NCBI RefSeq assembly: GCF_002860285.1
Contig: NZ_PGVF01000027.1
Span: 62,001 to 126,000 of the forward strand
Length of the DNA stretch: 64,000 nucleotides
Direction of reading: 5' to 3'
Origin: Bacillus sp. M6-12
GTDB lineage: Bacteria > Bacillota > Bacilli > Bacillales > DSM-1321
Part shown: in pieces, positions 18,404 to 27,601 of the stretch
How the letters are laid out: every line of letters begins with the position of its first letter
Position numbering within the stretch: the stretch's first letter is position 1
Notes under the pieces: model-generated
Told to the model about the DNA's origin: nothing
What the model saw: the letters and a program-made list of their open reading frames with translations, nothing else
The model's database searches: none
Program-made: the position numbers and the translations under genes

Positions 18404-20764
18404 ATGCAATTAGTAATCAACGGGCACATACCGTTTATTGAGATGAATTGTTTAGCGGCAGAAGAGAAAAACAGAGTATATAGTATTGTTGAAAAGCAAT
18501 TTTCCTTCTTATTTACTCTCCTAGAAAAGATTCCTGACGGAAAAAGCCTTTATCTCTCATTATCAGGATTAACAATTCAGATGCTTGCTGATGCAGATTT
18601 CCAGACGGGCTGGCAGGATTGGTTAACGAGCCAGAAGAAGGCTTCAGACAGCTTCGTGAAACATGAAACAGGTATTATTGCGCGATTAAAGGCAGAAAGC
18701 ATCCGGGGGAAGATTATCCTGCTGGCATCCTCCCTCTCAGGATTTCCCCTGACTGCCATTCAGTCTGCAGCAGCTGTCTCGATGCAAATTACACAATCTG
18801 TTAAGCTTTTTCAGGATTATTTTGGTACCGTACCTATCGGATTTTGGCTTCCAGCTAACGCTTTTTTGCCTGGAATCGATAAGGTCCTTCATGAAAAAGG
18901 GTTCCGGTATACCTTTATTGATCAAAAGGGGCTTCAATTAAGTGACCCTATTACAGATAGTGATGCAACGATTTATAGTCCGCATGGAATGATAATTCTT
19001 CCTGCTAAAAAGATACAGTGCTTAAACGAGCTTCAGCAAATCGAGCATGCTCCTGATAATATGGCAGCAGTTATTGGTCTTGATCAGCTTCAGGATTCAG
19101 CGGAGGGGGCCTTCTTTCCTCAGACTTTCTTCAGCCTTTCAAATGAAACGATAGCAGACAATATTAAGAGAAAACAGGAGCAATTGCCGACAGCCCATCT
19201 ATCATTTTCCTACTCAGGAATGTTTGAGGGTGAATCTCTTTTTTTAGACAGGGATATAGCCCGCTTAAAGGCTGCAAGCGATATGGAAGGTGTTATTGAA
19301 TCTGCATTCTATCAGCATTCACAGTATCCTTCTGCCAGTGGTGAAAGGCTAATAGCTGCCATGCTGCGCATGTGGGCCTATTACCTGGCTGGCATCAGCG
19401 AAACTGCTCAAGCTATGTGGGCAAAAAGATTTGCGGACTATTCCGAGGTCTTTGAGCAGCAATGGAAGCTTCAGGCCAGAATGTTCTATGGGGGTGAATC
19501 AGCCGCTTGCCCCCCCGACATGAATAAAGGTATCAGGAAGGACAAACGCCGGCTGAAAATTTTTATGCTATCCTGGGAGTTCCCCCCTAATATAGTTGGT
19601 GGCCTTTCCAGGCATGTTCATGGACTTGCACAGGCAATGGCGGAGAACGGGCACGAAATTCATGTAATTACCACTCAGGCGGAGGGACTCATAGAGTATC
19701 AGTTGGCTGAAGGCATCCATATACATGGTGTAATTCCGCCTGCTGGCCAGGGAGAAGAGTTTTTGCCTTGGATTGGCGGCTTAAATATCGCTATGGCTGC
19801 TAAAATTAGGACCCTTTGTGAAAGCGGGAGCCTTCCCGACCTTATACATGCCCATGATTGGCTGGTAGCAGCGGCAGCCATTACGTCGAAAGAGCTTTTT
19901 AATATTCCACTGATTTCGACTATACATGCAACAGAGCATGGACGGAATAATGGCATCCATACTAAGCTGCAGCAATCAATCCATCTTCTTGAAGAGGAGA
20001 TGATTTCCAGCAGTGATAAAATTGTTGTTTGCAGTGAATTTATGAAACAGGAGCTTCAGGATATTTTTACTGCCCCTCCTGAAAAAATCAGCATCATTCC
20101 AAATGGAGTTAATGTAGACTCTGTTATGGCGGGATTTACTGAAAAGGCTGGCGGCAAAGCAAGCAGCGGCAAGCGGACTACTGTATTTTCCTGGGGAAGG
20201 CTTGTTCCGGAAAAAGGGTATGATACTCTGATTCAGGCTGCTTGTGAGCTTAAAAAGCAGGGAAAGGAAATTTCTTTCATTGTGGCAGGCAGAGGACCGC
20301 TTCTAGATTATTACCGAAATATGGCGGATAAATCTGGACTCGGCGATGAGTTTACTTTTATTGGATTTGTAAACGATGAAATTAGAAATGCGATGTTACA
20401 GGATAGTGATATAGCCGTTTTTCCGAGTATTTATGAGCCTTTTGGCATCGTGGCACTAGAAGCAATGGCGTCAGGGAAACCAACCATCGTTTCGGAAACA
20501 GGCGGACTGAAAGCTATCGTTCGACATGGTTACAGCGGTTTGCTGGCAAAACCAGGGTGCAGCCTGGACTTGGCTGAAAAAATCAGCTATATCGCAGAAA
20601 ATCCCAAAGCGGCTGCGGAAATGGCCAGCTCTGGAAAAGAAGTGGCACAGAGACTCTTTAGCTGGGAAAGGGTCAGTACGGAAACAGAAAGAATATTTCA
20701 GGAGCTTTTGCTTCACAACCACATAAAGAGGGGGGAAAATGATGCATATTCAATCAGCCTCTAG
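18404..20764 (+). CDS. GH57-like/GT4 glycosyltransferase fusion
   Basis: A 786-residue two-domain protein. Residues 1 to about 360 resemble the GH57/DUF1957 branching-enzyme fold: LVINGHIPFIEM aligns with the usual HAHLPF motif and GFWLPANAFLPG (residues 147-157) with WLPECAY. The catalytic glutamate of that motif is replaced, as apparently is the later aspartate (SYSGMFEGESLF). Residues from about 383 form a GT4 glycosyltransferase (MLSWEFPPNIVGGLSRHVHG, PNGVNVDS, GRLVPEKGYDTL and the ExxxxxxxE motif EPFGIVALE). It could make or extend a glucan or cell-surface glycan. AGGAGGG precedes the ATG. The GT4 assignment is firm; the dead GH57 reading rests on motif comparison from memory. Confidence 0.8.
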   Translation: MQLVINGHIPFIEMNCLAAEEKNRVYSIVEKQFSFLFTLLEKIPDGKSLYLSLSGLTIQMLADADFQTGWQDWLTSQKKASDSFVKHETGIIARLKAESIRGKIILLASSLSGFPLTAIQSAAAVSMQITQSVKLFQDYFGTVPIGFWLPANAFLPGIDKVLHEKGFRYTFIDQKGLQLSDPITDSDATIYSPHGMIILPAKKIQCLNELQQIEHAPDNMAAVIGLDQLQDSAEGAFFPQTFFSLSNETIADNIKRKQEQLPTAHLSFSYSGMFEGESLFLDRDIARLKAASDMEGVIESAFYQHSQYPSASGERLIAAMLRMWAYYLAGISETAQAMWAKRFADYSEVFEQQWKLQARMFYGGESAACPPDMNKGIRKDKRRLKIFMLSWEFPPNIVGGLSRHVHGLAQAMAENGHEIHVITTQAEGLIEYQLAEGIHIHGVIPPAGQGEEFLPWIGGLNIAMAAKIRTLCESGSLPDLIHAHDWLVAAAAITSKELFNIPLISTIHATEHGRNNGIHTKLQQSIHLLEEEMISSSDKIVVCSEFMKQELQDIFTAPPEKISIIPNGVNVDSVMAGFTEKAGGKASSGKRTTVFSWGRLVPEKGYDTLIQAACELKKQGKEISFIVAGRGPLLDYYRNMADKSGLGDEFTFIGFVNDEIRNAMLQDSDIAVFPSIYEPFGIVALEAMASGKPTIVSETGGLKAIVRHGYSGLLAKPGCSLDLAEKISYIAENPKAAAEMASSGKEVAQRLFSWERVSTETERIFQELLLHNHIKRGENDAYSISL

Positions 20765-21347
20765 GCAGTATAGCCAAACCGGCTTGGATACGAACTCATA
20801 TGCGTGGCGGGCGGGATTATGGACAGAAGGAAAATTCAGTTGGTTAATAGAAGGGAAGCACAATGGTATCTTCAGTGAAAAATTTAAAGTGGATCAGCTT
20901 TCTTCAAATACTGAAAAGGTTGCCTTTTGGAGGCTGAGTATACCGAGTTTTTCACGTTCATACAGCCTTCACAAGCTATTCTTTGAATACACTGGTGATT
21001 GTGGTTCTAATGCTACCGCTTTTTATAGCCCAAGCGAGCAGGCAATACTACATTCTTCAAAGGGGACAGTCACTCTGCTGGGAGGAATTATGGAAGGAAA
21101 GGGTTTATCGCAATATAGTATCAGGCAAAAGGGAAAGGACACTCTTTTTAAATCAATGCTTGACGGAACCTTGAATTTTTCACCGCTAGGGAAAGGAAAT
21201 ATCGTCAGTACTTTTTCCTTGGAGGCGCAGTTAGCTCCGGGTGAAGATGCCGATGCAATCGCATGGATGATTGTCACCCAATGCAAAGACGAGGCTGTTA
21301 CGATAAATACTCTATTGAAGAATCGAGTACATGCCATTTTCCATTAA
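20739..21347 (+). CDS. Uncharacterised protein in the GT4 operon
   Basis: A 202-residue protein I do not recognise. It overlaps the glycosyltransferase end by 26 bases and has a GGGGGG run just before ATGATG, so it is co-translated. It has no signal peptide or membrane segment. It is rich in beta-type and aromatic stretches (YAWRAGLWTEGKFSWLIEGK, then ATAFYSPSEQAILHSSKGTV), which could be a beta-sandwich of the kind found at the front of glucan hydrolases. That is a guess; only the operon link to glycan metabolism is supported. Confidence 0.65.
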   Translation: MMHIQSASRQYSQTGLDTNSYAWRAGLWTEGKFSWLIEGKHNGIFSEKFKVDQLSSNTEKVAFWRLSIPSFSRSYSLHKLFFEYTGDCGSNATAFYSPSEQAILHSSKGTVTLLGGIMEGKGLSQYSIRQKGKDTLFKSMLDGTLNFSPLGKGNIVSTFSLEAQLAPGEDADAIAWMIVTQCKDEAVTINTLLKNRVHAIFH

Positions 21348-21446
21348 GGACGGCCAGTTCTAAGAACCTATAATTAGCAGTTTTTCGCACGAATGGTTGT
21401 ATTTTTTAAATCCCGGAAAAACAGACTAGCTTTTCATATTGAAAAG

Positions 21447-21455
21447 TGCTATTAT
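21447..21455 (+). promoter_or_regulatory. Candidate extended -10 promoter of rpmG
   Basis: TGCTATTAT matches an extended -10 element (TGn followed by TATTAT). The -35 region is weak. It lies about 48 bases before the rpmG start. Confidence 0.4.
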
Positions 21456-21502
21456 AGAAAAGTCCTACATGGAGAAGCCATTATGTTTGGAGGGAAATAC
21501 AC

Positions 21503-21652
21503 ATGCGCGTTAATATTACATTGGCTTGCACTGAGTGCGGAGAACGTAATTATATTTCTAAGAAAAATAAACGTAACAATCCAGATCGTCTTGAGCTTAA
21601 GAAATACTGCCCAAGAGATAAACGCAACACAACACATCGCGAAACTAAGTAA
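21503..21652 (+). CDS. rpmG: 50S ribosomal protein L33
   Basis: A 49-residue protein starting [19 protein letters not shown] and ending THRETK, an unmistakable Bacillus L33 of the RpmGA type. GGAGGGAAA precedes the ATG. It has one complete CxxC pair (CTEC) and one further Cys (KKYCPRDK) where zinc-binding L33 forms have a second CxxC, so it probably does not hold a full four-cysteine zinc site. A terminator follows at once. B. subtilis keeps rpmGA at the same place next to yqgN. Confidence 0.95.
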   Translation: MRVNITLACTECGERNYISKKNKRNNPDRLELKKYCPRDKRNTTHRETK

Positions 21653-21681
21653 GCAGCAGGATACTTCCTGTTGCTTTTTTT
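21651..21681 (+). terminator. Terminator after rpmG
   Basis: AAGCAGCAGGA pairs with TCCTGTTGCTT (one wobble) around TACT, then seven T. It overlaps the rpmG stop. Confidence 0.88.
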
Positions 21682-21777
21682 GTATATTTGAAAACTGACT
21701 AATCATGGTGCTTATACTCTTTTACATATGCAAGTTTTTGCTGCCTGAATGAAATACAGGTCTGGGAGGAATATAAT

Positions 21778-22353
21778 TTGAACAAGGCTAAAAAAGTTCT
21801 GCGTAATGAAATGAAGCGTTCGTTAGCTGAAATTTCTGAAGAAGAATATTCAGCTTTATCACAGAGTATTGCGGATAGACTCTTTTTGGTCCCGGAATGG
21901 TCCGCTGCAAAAACGGTCGGAATCACTATTTCTGCACCGCCCGAAGTCGGAACTTCCCTTATCATACAAAGGGCTTGGGAGGAAGGAAAAACCGTCGCAG
22001 TGCCAAAATGCGAGCCAAATAACCGGACGCTTGACTTTAGGGAAATCACCGATTTTAATCAGCTCGAAATCGTATATTTTGGGCTTAAGGAGCCAAACCC
22101 ATTAAAGACTAAAAGCTATCAGAGGGAAGCTATTAGCCTGATGGTCGTTCCAGGACTTGCATTTACAGCTGATGGGCACCGTCTTGGTTTCGGGGGAGGA
22201 TACTATGACAGGTATTTGCCTCAATACAGGGGGCCAAAAATCTCCCTGGCATTCGATCAGCAGATAATACCCTGTCTGCCGCATGAAACTCATGATGTAA
22301 GAGTAGATAAAATTATTACTCCAACAAGGACCGTTTTTTGCCATGGAAATTGA
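21778..22353 (+). CDS. yqgN: 5-formyltetrahydrofolate cyclo-ligase
   Basis: A 191-residue enzyme that converts 5-formyl-THF to 5,10-methenyl-THF with ATP, recycling the folate storage form. The C-terminal signature LGFGGGYYDRYLPQYRG and the basic N-terminal ATP-binding part (KKVLRNEMKRSLAEIS) are present. The start is TTG after GGGAGGA. It overlaps the following DUF92 gene by 11 bases. Position matches B. subtilis yqgN beside rpmGA. Confidence 0.93.
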   Translation: MNKAKKVLRNEMKRSLAEISEEEYSALSQSIADRLFLVPEWSAAKTVGITISAPPEVGTSLIIQRAWEEGKTVAVPKCEPNNRTLDFREITDFNQLEIVYFGLKEPNPLKTKSYQREAISLMVVPGLAFTADGHRLGFGGGYYDRYLPQYRGPKISLAFDQQIIPCLPHETHDVRVDKIITPTRTVFCHGN

Positions 22354-23131
22354 GCTGGCTTATTTAGCCCTCATTGCGTCTGTTGCAATGGCTGGCTTTC
22401 TTATTAAGTCCCTTTCTTTTTCGGGTGCAATCGCAGCAGGTGCAGTCGGATATTGCGTAGCACTTGCATTTGGAGTGAAGGGATTGCTTATTTTGGGCGC
22501 TTTTTTTGCCAGTTCAAGCTTTTGGTCAAAGTACAAGGCTGCGAAGAAAGAAAAGATTGAAGATAAGCTGGAGAAAGGGGGCGCACGCGACTGGATACAA
22601 GTTGCTGCCAACGGAGGAGCAGCCGCTGCCGCCTCTTTACTATACCTAGTATATGATCATGAAATCATGCTTTTAGTTTTTCTTGCCAGCATCGCTGCAG
22701 CAAATTCGGATACCTGGGCTTCTGAGATTGGTGTACTAAGCAAACGCCCGCCTGTATTTATCCGTACATTCAAGGAGGCGGAAAAAGGGACTTCAGGAGC
22801 CGTTTCAGCTGCAGGGACAGCTGCCGCACTGGCAGGATCCTTACTAATAGCTCTCCTTGGCAGCATTCTGTTCAGCAAAGGCTTGGCATGGTTCATTACG
22901 GTTGCTGCTATTGGTTTTACAGGAAACTTAGCAGACACCTTGCTAGGAGCGTTTATTCAGGCAGAATACAGGTGTCCAAGGTGCCGCCTGAAAACTGAAA
23001 AGAAAGTGCATTGCGGCACAGATACCGTTTTAATAAAAGGCTGGGCGCATTTCAATAATGATGTGGTCAATGGGTTATCTACCTTTTTTGCAGCAGCAGG
23101 AAGCCTGCTGGCTGGCTATGTGCTTTTTTAA
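22343..23131 (+). CDS. DUF92 (TMEM19-like) membrane protein
   Basis: A 262-residue membrane protein with about six segments. Family motifs are visible: ANSDTWASEIGVLSKRPPVF, EKGTSGAVSAAGTAAALAG and GFTGNLADTLLGAFIQAEY, then a cysteine pair (CPRCRLKTEKKVHC) before the last helix. DUF92 proteins are related to polyprenol- or CTP-using membrane transferases (VTE6/phytyl-phosphate kinase relatives). A CTP-dependent prenol phosphate kinase or related activity is possible but unproven. It is coupled to the folate gene by an overlap. Confidence 0.85.
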   Translation: MEIELAYLALIASVAMAGFLIKSLSFSGAIAAGAVGYCVALAFGVKGLLILGAFFASSSFWSKYKAAKKEKIEDKLEKGGARDWIQVAANGGAAAAASLLYLVYDHEIMLLVFLASIAAANSDTWASEIGVLSKRPPVFIRTFKEAEKGTSGAVSAAGTAAALAGSLLIALLGSILFSKGLAWFITVAAIGFTGNLADTLLGAFIQAEYRCPRCRLKTEKKVHCGTDTVLIKGWAHFNNDVVNGLSTFFAAAGSLLAGYVLF

Positions 23132-23214
23132 GAAATGGCATGTTGTTTATTTTTTTCTATTTTGTGAAAAGGGATATTGGTTTATTATTATGCAGTTCCT
23201 GTAACCTTTCTTAA

Positions 23215-24216
<1,002 letters not shown>

Positions 24217-24235
24217 AAGACCTTTAGCGGGATAA

Positions 24236-24385
24236 ATTCCTCCGCGGAAAACCAAACTAATGGAGACACCGGGTCCTTAGGTGTTATGGCCCTCGCTCCC
24301 ATTTTTAGTGAGCAGGGATTGATCTGCCTTTGTGCGGAAAATCAGCGAGTTCTGGCTTTGGCAGAACCGCTTAGCGGGGAGGAAT
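24236..24385 (+). ncRNA. Candidate structured leader masking a ribosome site
   Basis: ATTCCTCC (24236-24243) is complementary to GGAGGAAT (24378-24385), which contains the ribosome site of the following small gene. Inside lie a hairpin closed by GGAG/CTCC with an ACACC/GGTGT stem (24262-24299) and a strong hairpin AGCG-GTTCTG/CAGAAC-CGCT (24344-24371). The layout looks like a cis-regulatory RNA of about 150 bases controlling translation. It matches none of the riboswitch consensus sequences I know. Confidence 0.45.
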
Positions 24386-24390
24386 AGACT

Positions 24391-24570
24391 ATGCGTACGT
24401 TTTGGAGATTAATCGTAATTGCTGGGGCATCAGCTGCTGCCATACGGTACAGGTACCGGCTAATGAATGTGGTCTTAAGCAACAGCATGCTTAGAAAATT
24501 TGTTGTTTCAAAGTCGCTGAATGTTCCGCAGCTTCGCGATAAAATGATGCAGAGTATGTTCAGGCCGTAA
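24391..24570 (+). CDS. Small uncharacterised protein (59 residues)
   Basis: ATG with an excellent GGGGAGGAA site eight bases upstream, ending before a terminator. The 59 residues start with a hydrophobic helix (FWRLIVIAGASAAAI) followed by a basic amphipathic tail (RYRYRLMNVVLSNSM and RDKMMQSMFRP), as in a small single-pass membrane protein with a cytosolic basic domain. I do not recognise the family. The long structured leader that can hide its ribosome site suggests regulated translation. Confidence 0.68.
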   Translation: MRTFWRLIVIAGASAAAIRYRYRLMNVVLSNSMLRKFVVSKSLNVPQLRDKMMQSMFRP

Positions 24571-24627
24571 GACGTTTTTCCTGAAGGACGGCAGCTATAT
24601 TAAGCCCTTCAGCAAGCTATAAAGTAC

Positions 24628-24668
24628 GAAGGGGGTATGCAGTTCACTGTATGCTCCCTTTTCCTTTT
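24628..24668 (+). terminator. Terminator after the 59-residue gene
   Basis: AAGGGGGTATGCAG pairs imperfectly with CTGTATGCTCCCTT around TTCA, followed by a T-rich tail. Confidence 0.82.
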
Positions 24669-24747
24669 ATTTTTTGATATTCTCGTCTATAGTGTATTCT
24701 AAATGAATAAGGAATAACAAAAGGATACTCGGAAAGTAGGGAATGGC

Positions 24748-26289
24748 TTGGGATATAAAGAGGATTACCTGTTTTGGACATTGGCAAAGCAGCTATCTGA
24801 TGCTTATGAATACCGCATGATTACCCTGTCCGACGACCAGCAAGAAATCTGGCTTGAAAATGAATCAGAGAAGGAGTATCCCGTCATCAGGCTAATGAGA
24901 TATGATCTGGATTGGGGAAGCTGGCTAAAACGGGATATGGACAGGACAGTGCTAAATGCAGAGCGGATCAGAAAGGAATTGTATAAGTCTTCCTTGAAGG
25001 TGCTGAACATATATGTTTCTGCATTTGTCCCGGTAGATGAATATACTAGTAATCTGAACCAGCCAACAGGGAATCGAAAGATTGAGATCCGCCCACTTAT
25101 ATTGGAAACAGCTCACTTTGCGGAAAATAAGGAGAAGCTCGATGCCCTCCTTAAAAAGCCGCTTCAATTGGAGCTATCAGAAAACGAAACCTTGGACGAA
25201 GACCAAGTAGCTTACATAAAACATTCGGTCATTTCTTCCAATATTCAACGGGCCAAACAGGATCAAGAGGTGTTTTTGCGCAGTAAGCCATTTTTTACTT
25301 ACGTTTTTATTGGCATTCAAATACTGATGTTCCTTTTGCTTGAAATGAATGGCGGGAGCAAAAATATGAATACGCTTGTAGAATTTGGGGCGAAGTATTC
25401 CCCTAATATCCTGCAGGGAGAGTGGTGGCGATTCTTAAGCCCCATTGTACTTCATATTGGTGTTCTTCATTTATTGATGAATACCCTTGCCCTCTATTAT
25501 TTGGGGGCTGACGTAGAAAGGATTTATGGAAATACCCGATTTCTGTTAATTTATCTATTTGCTGGATTTGCAGGTACGCTTGGCAGCTTTTTGTTCAGTC
25601 CAAATATTTCTGCTGGAGCAAGCGGTGCCATTTTTGGCTGTTTCGGGGCGCTGCTGTTTTTTGGCTTGAACCATCGAAAAATATTTTTCAAAACGATAGG
25701 GATGAATATAATCGTTTTGATTATCATTAACCTTGCCTTTGGATTCTCTATGGAAGGTATAGATAATGCAGGTCATATCGGCGGTTTAATTGGAGGATTC
25801 TTGGCCTCCGGCGCGGTGGGGCTGCCAGGGAAAAAGGCATTTGGCAGGCAATTTCTATTCCTTGCGGCCACGGCAGCGGTAACATATTTTCTGCTGCAGT
25901 GGGGCTTTAGTGAGCAGGGAGCAAAACCTGCGGCAAATGATCAGGCGATAGCCGCCATTGCCAGTTCTTATATTAAGGAAGGCAAAGAAGATAAAGCCCT
26001 CGAAGTTCTGAACGAATCCGTTGAGAACGGGCAGGCTGGTCCGGAAACTTATTTTATTCTTGGCACAGTGCAGCTGACAAAGGGCAACTTGCCGGAAGCA
26101 GAGGCCTTTTTATCCAAGGCAGTGGAACAAAACCCTGAATTCCACCAAGCCCATTATCAGCTTGCTATTGTGTACATTAACCTGCAAAATGCCAGTGCCG
26201 CTAAAGAGCATGCGAGCAAAGCTGTGCAGCTGCAGCCGGACGAAAAGATATATATTGAATTATTGGATAAAATGAACGAAATGCGCTAA
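24748..26289 (+). CDS. gluP: Rhomboid intramembrane protease GluP (YqgP)
   Basis: A 513-residue protein in three parts: a soluble N-terminal domain (1 to about 175), a rhomboid core of six to seven helices, and a C-terminal TPR region (about 395-510). The catalytic serine is in SAGASGAIFGCFGA and the histidine in NAGHIGGLIGGF. The conserved GEWWRFLSPIVLHIGVLHLL segment is present. It cuts membrane proteins within the bilayer; B. subtilis YqgP is linked to membrane-protein quality control and magnesium transporter cleavage. The start is TTG 24748. Its stop overlaps that of the convergent gene by four bases. Confidence 0.93.
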   Translation: MGYKEDYLFWTLAKQLSDAYEYRMITLSDDQQEIWLENESEKEYPVIRLMRYDLDWGSWLKRDMDRTVLNAERIRKELYKSSLKVLNIYVSAFVPVDEYTSNLNQPTGNRKIEIRPLILETAHFAENKEKLDALLKKPLQLELSENETLDEDQVAYIKHSVISSNIQRAKQDQEVFLRSKPFFTYVFIGIQILMFLLLEMNGGSKNMNTLVEFGAKYSPNILQGEWWRFLSPIVLHIGVLHLLMNTLALYYLGADVERIYGNTRFLLIYLFAGFAGTLGSFLFSPNISAGASGAIFGCFGALLFFGLNHRKIFFKTIGMNIIVLIIINLAFGFSMEGIDNAGHIGGLIGGFLASGAVGLPGKKAFGRQFLFLAATAAVTYFLLQWGFSEQGAKPAANDQAIAAIASSYIKEGKEDKALEVLNESVENGQAGPETYFILGTVQLTKGNLPEAEAFLSKAVEQNPEFHQAHYQLAIVYINLQNASAAKEHASKAVQLQPDEKIYIELLDKMNEMR

Positions 26290-27149
26290 AGCCTTTGGCG
26301 AAGAAGCGACGGCGTGCCGTCTGCCGCCGTTATCAATACAATCAGCTCGCCTTTTGGCTTTGATACCAAAAGGAGGGGGATGGTACTTCCTGCGGGATCA
26401 ATAGACGAGCCATCCTCTTTTTTTATACCAAGAACATAATTTTTATAAAGTCCCTCCCACAGTTTACCGATTATTTCATCCTGCTTTTGTTTAGGATAAC
26501 CTTCAAGCAATTCATCCTGATTGAACGCCAGCTCTGTCAATGGGAGCATCCTGTATTCATCCCGGTTGATTGAAAACTTCTTTATCGCCGCTTCCCACGC
26601 TCTGCTGGAAACTGCAGCACCAGCTAAATCCAGCGTTTGTTTCCAGTCCTTTTGCTCATCGGAAAGCGGCTGTTTAAAATGCTGTAATTTTGAAAAAGCA
26701 GATTGTACAACATATAAGGTGCTGCTGCTCATTTCTTGTGCACTCAAATAGGATTCGGGCTCTTTCTGCAGCTCGGCATAATGGAAGGTTATCCCCTTCA
26801 GCAAGCTGCTGTCTGCCAGAGTTACTTCCCGGTTTTGTTCAAGCTTATCAGTGTTTTGTTTCCAGTCCTTTAAAATTCCAGCAAGTCGGCTGTTTACGTA
26901 AAGCAATGACACATCCTGGCGCAAATATGCCTTTTCGCTTAATTGGGATGAAGCCTTCCAATCAATTGTGAATTTGTTGGGGCTTGTATCTCTTGGTACA
27001 AGTGCGGTTGATGCTGACTCAAAGGATACATTGCGGTCAAGCGGAAAAAATATAATTGTTTCTTCGGCCTGTTTCGCAGTGCTGTAGTAGACAATGACCC
27101 AAATTGTTAGAGCAGCCAGAATCATTGTAGAAATGTGCTTTTTATTCAT
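26286..27149 (-). CDS. Uncharacterised membrane-anchored protein
   Basis: A 287-residue protein with one N-terminal hydrophobic segment (residues 7-24) that could be an uncleaved anchor, then a soluble, mostly helical extracytoplasmic domain ending with two beta-rich stretches (GSTIPLLLVSKPKGELIVLI). GGAGGAAT precedes the ATG. I do not recognise a family. It converges on gluP with overlapping stop codons and no terminator between them, so the two transcripts must run into each other. It has no counterpart that I recall at this place in B. subtilis. Confidence 0.7.
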   Translation of the reverse strand: MNKKHISTMILAALTIWVIVYYSTAKQAEETIIFFPLDRNVSFESASTALVPRDTSPNKFTIDWKASSQLSEKAYLRQDVSLLYVNSRLAGILKDWKQNTDKLEQNREVTLADSSLLKGITFHYAELQKEPESYLSAQEMSSSTLYVVQSAFSKLQHFKQPLSDEQKDWKQTLDLAGAAVSSRAWEAAIKKFSINRDEYRMLPLTELAFNQDELLEGYPKQKQDEIIGKLWEGLYKNYVLGIKKEDGSSIDPAGSTIPLLLVSKPKGELIVLITAADGTPSLLRQRL

Positions 27150-27257
27150 AAATATTCCTCCGGATCTGTCATATCAGCTAAAATATATGCCGAGAGAAGG
27201 ACAAGTATGAAAAACAACAATGAATGAACTAGTAAAAGGACTTTATGGTTCTTTAAC

Positions 27258-27286
27258 TTGTCGGTTCAAATTTCATCCTATATAAT
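27258..27286 (+). promoter_or_regulatory. Sigma-A promoter of yqgQ-glcK
   Basis: TTGTCG and TATAAT separated by exactly 17 bases, about 84 bases before yqgQ. Confidence 0.75.
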
Positions 27287-27369
27287 TTTGTAATGAAAAC
27301 AATGGCTGTAACGGTGTAAATGTGACTTAACAAAGATTACACGTAAACCGGCCTAAAATGAGGGAACTT

Positions 27370-27573
27370 ATGAAAACGATTTATGATGTGCAGCAATTCC
27401 TGAAAAAGTTTGGAACAATTATCTATATTGGAGATCGTGTTGCCGACCTTGAGCTAATGGAAGCTGAAGTAAGGGAACTGTATAGCTCCCAATTAATCGA
27501 AACAAGGGATTTTCAAATGGCAATGCTGCTATTACGGCAGCAAATACAGATTGAAAAAGAAAAGAGCAGGTAA
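27370..27573 (+). CDS. yqgQ: DUF910 protein YqgQ
   Basis: The ATG at 27370 follows AGGGA closely and gives a 67-residue protein beginning MKTIYDVQQFLKKFG, in line with B. subtilis YqgQ. The ATG at 27358 has no ribosome site. The family is a small three-helix protein (YDVQQFLKKFGTIIYIGDRV, then MAMLLLRQQI), thought to bind single-stranded nucleic acid on structural grounds. It is 28 bases ahead of glcK, an association conserved across Bacillus. Confidence 0.9.
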   Translation: MKTIYDVQQFLKKFGTIIYIGDRVADLELMEAEVRELYSSQLIETRDFQMAMLLLRQQIQIEKEKSR

Positions 27574-27601
27574 AACTGCCTTAAAAAGGTGAGTATGCAT
27601 A

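Noticed and set aside
21348-21502. Zur box ahead of rpmG
   Set aside because: No TCGTAAT-like palindrome is present; the similar ACGTAATTA lies inside the coding region and is not palindromic enough.
23155-23185. Rex operator upstream of ldh
   Set aside because: Only one half-like TTGTGAA is present; the second inverted half is missing at the needed distance.
24217-24390. Known riboswitch class for the leader before the 59-residue gene
   Set aside because: I compared it by eye with T-box, TPP, SAM, FMN, lysine, cobalamin, glycine, c-di-GMP, c-di-AMP, preQ1, fluoride and magnesium consensus blocks and found no required conserved block, so I list it only as an unassigned structured leader.
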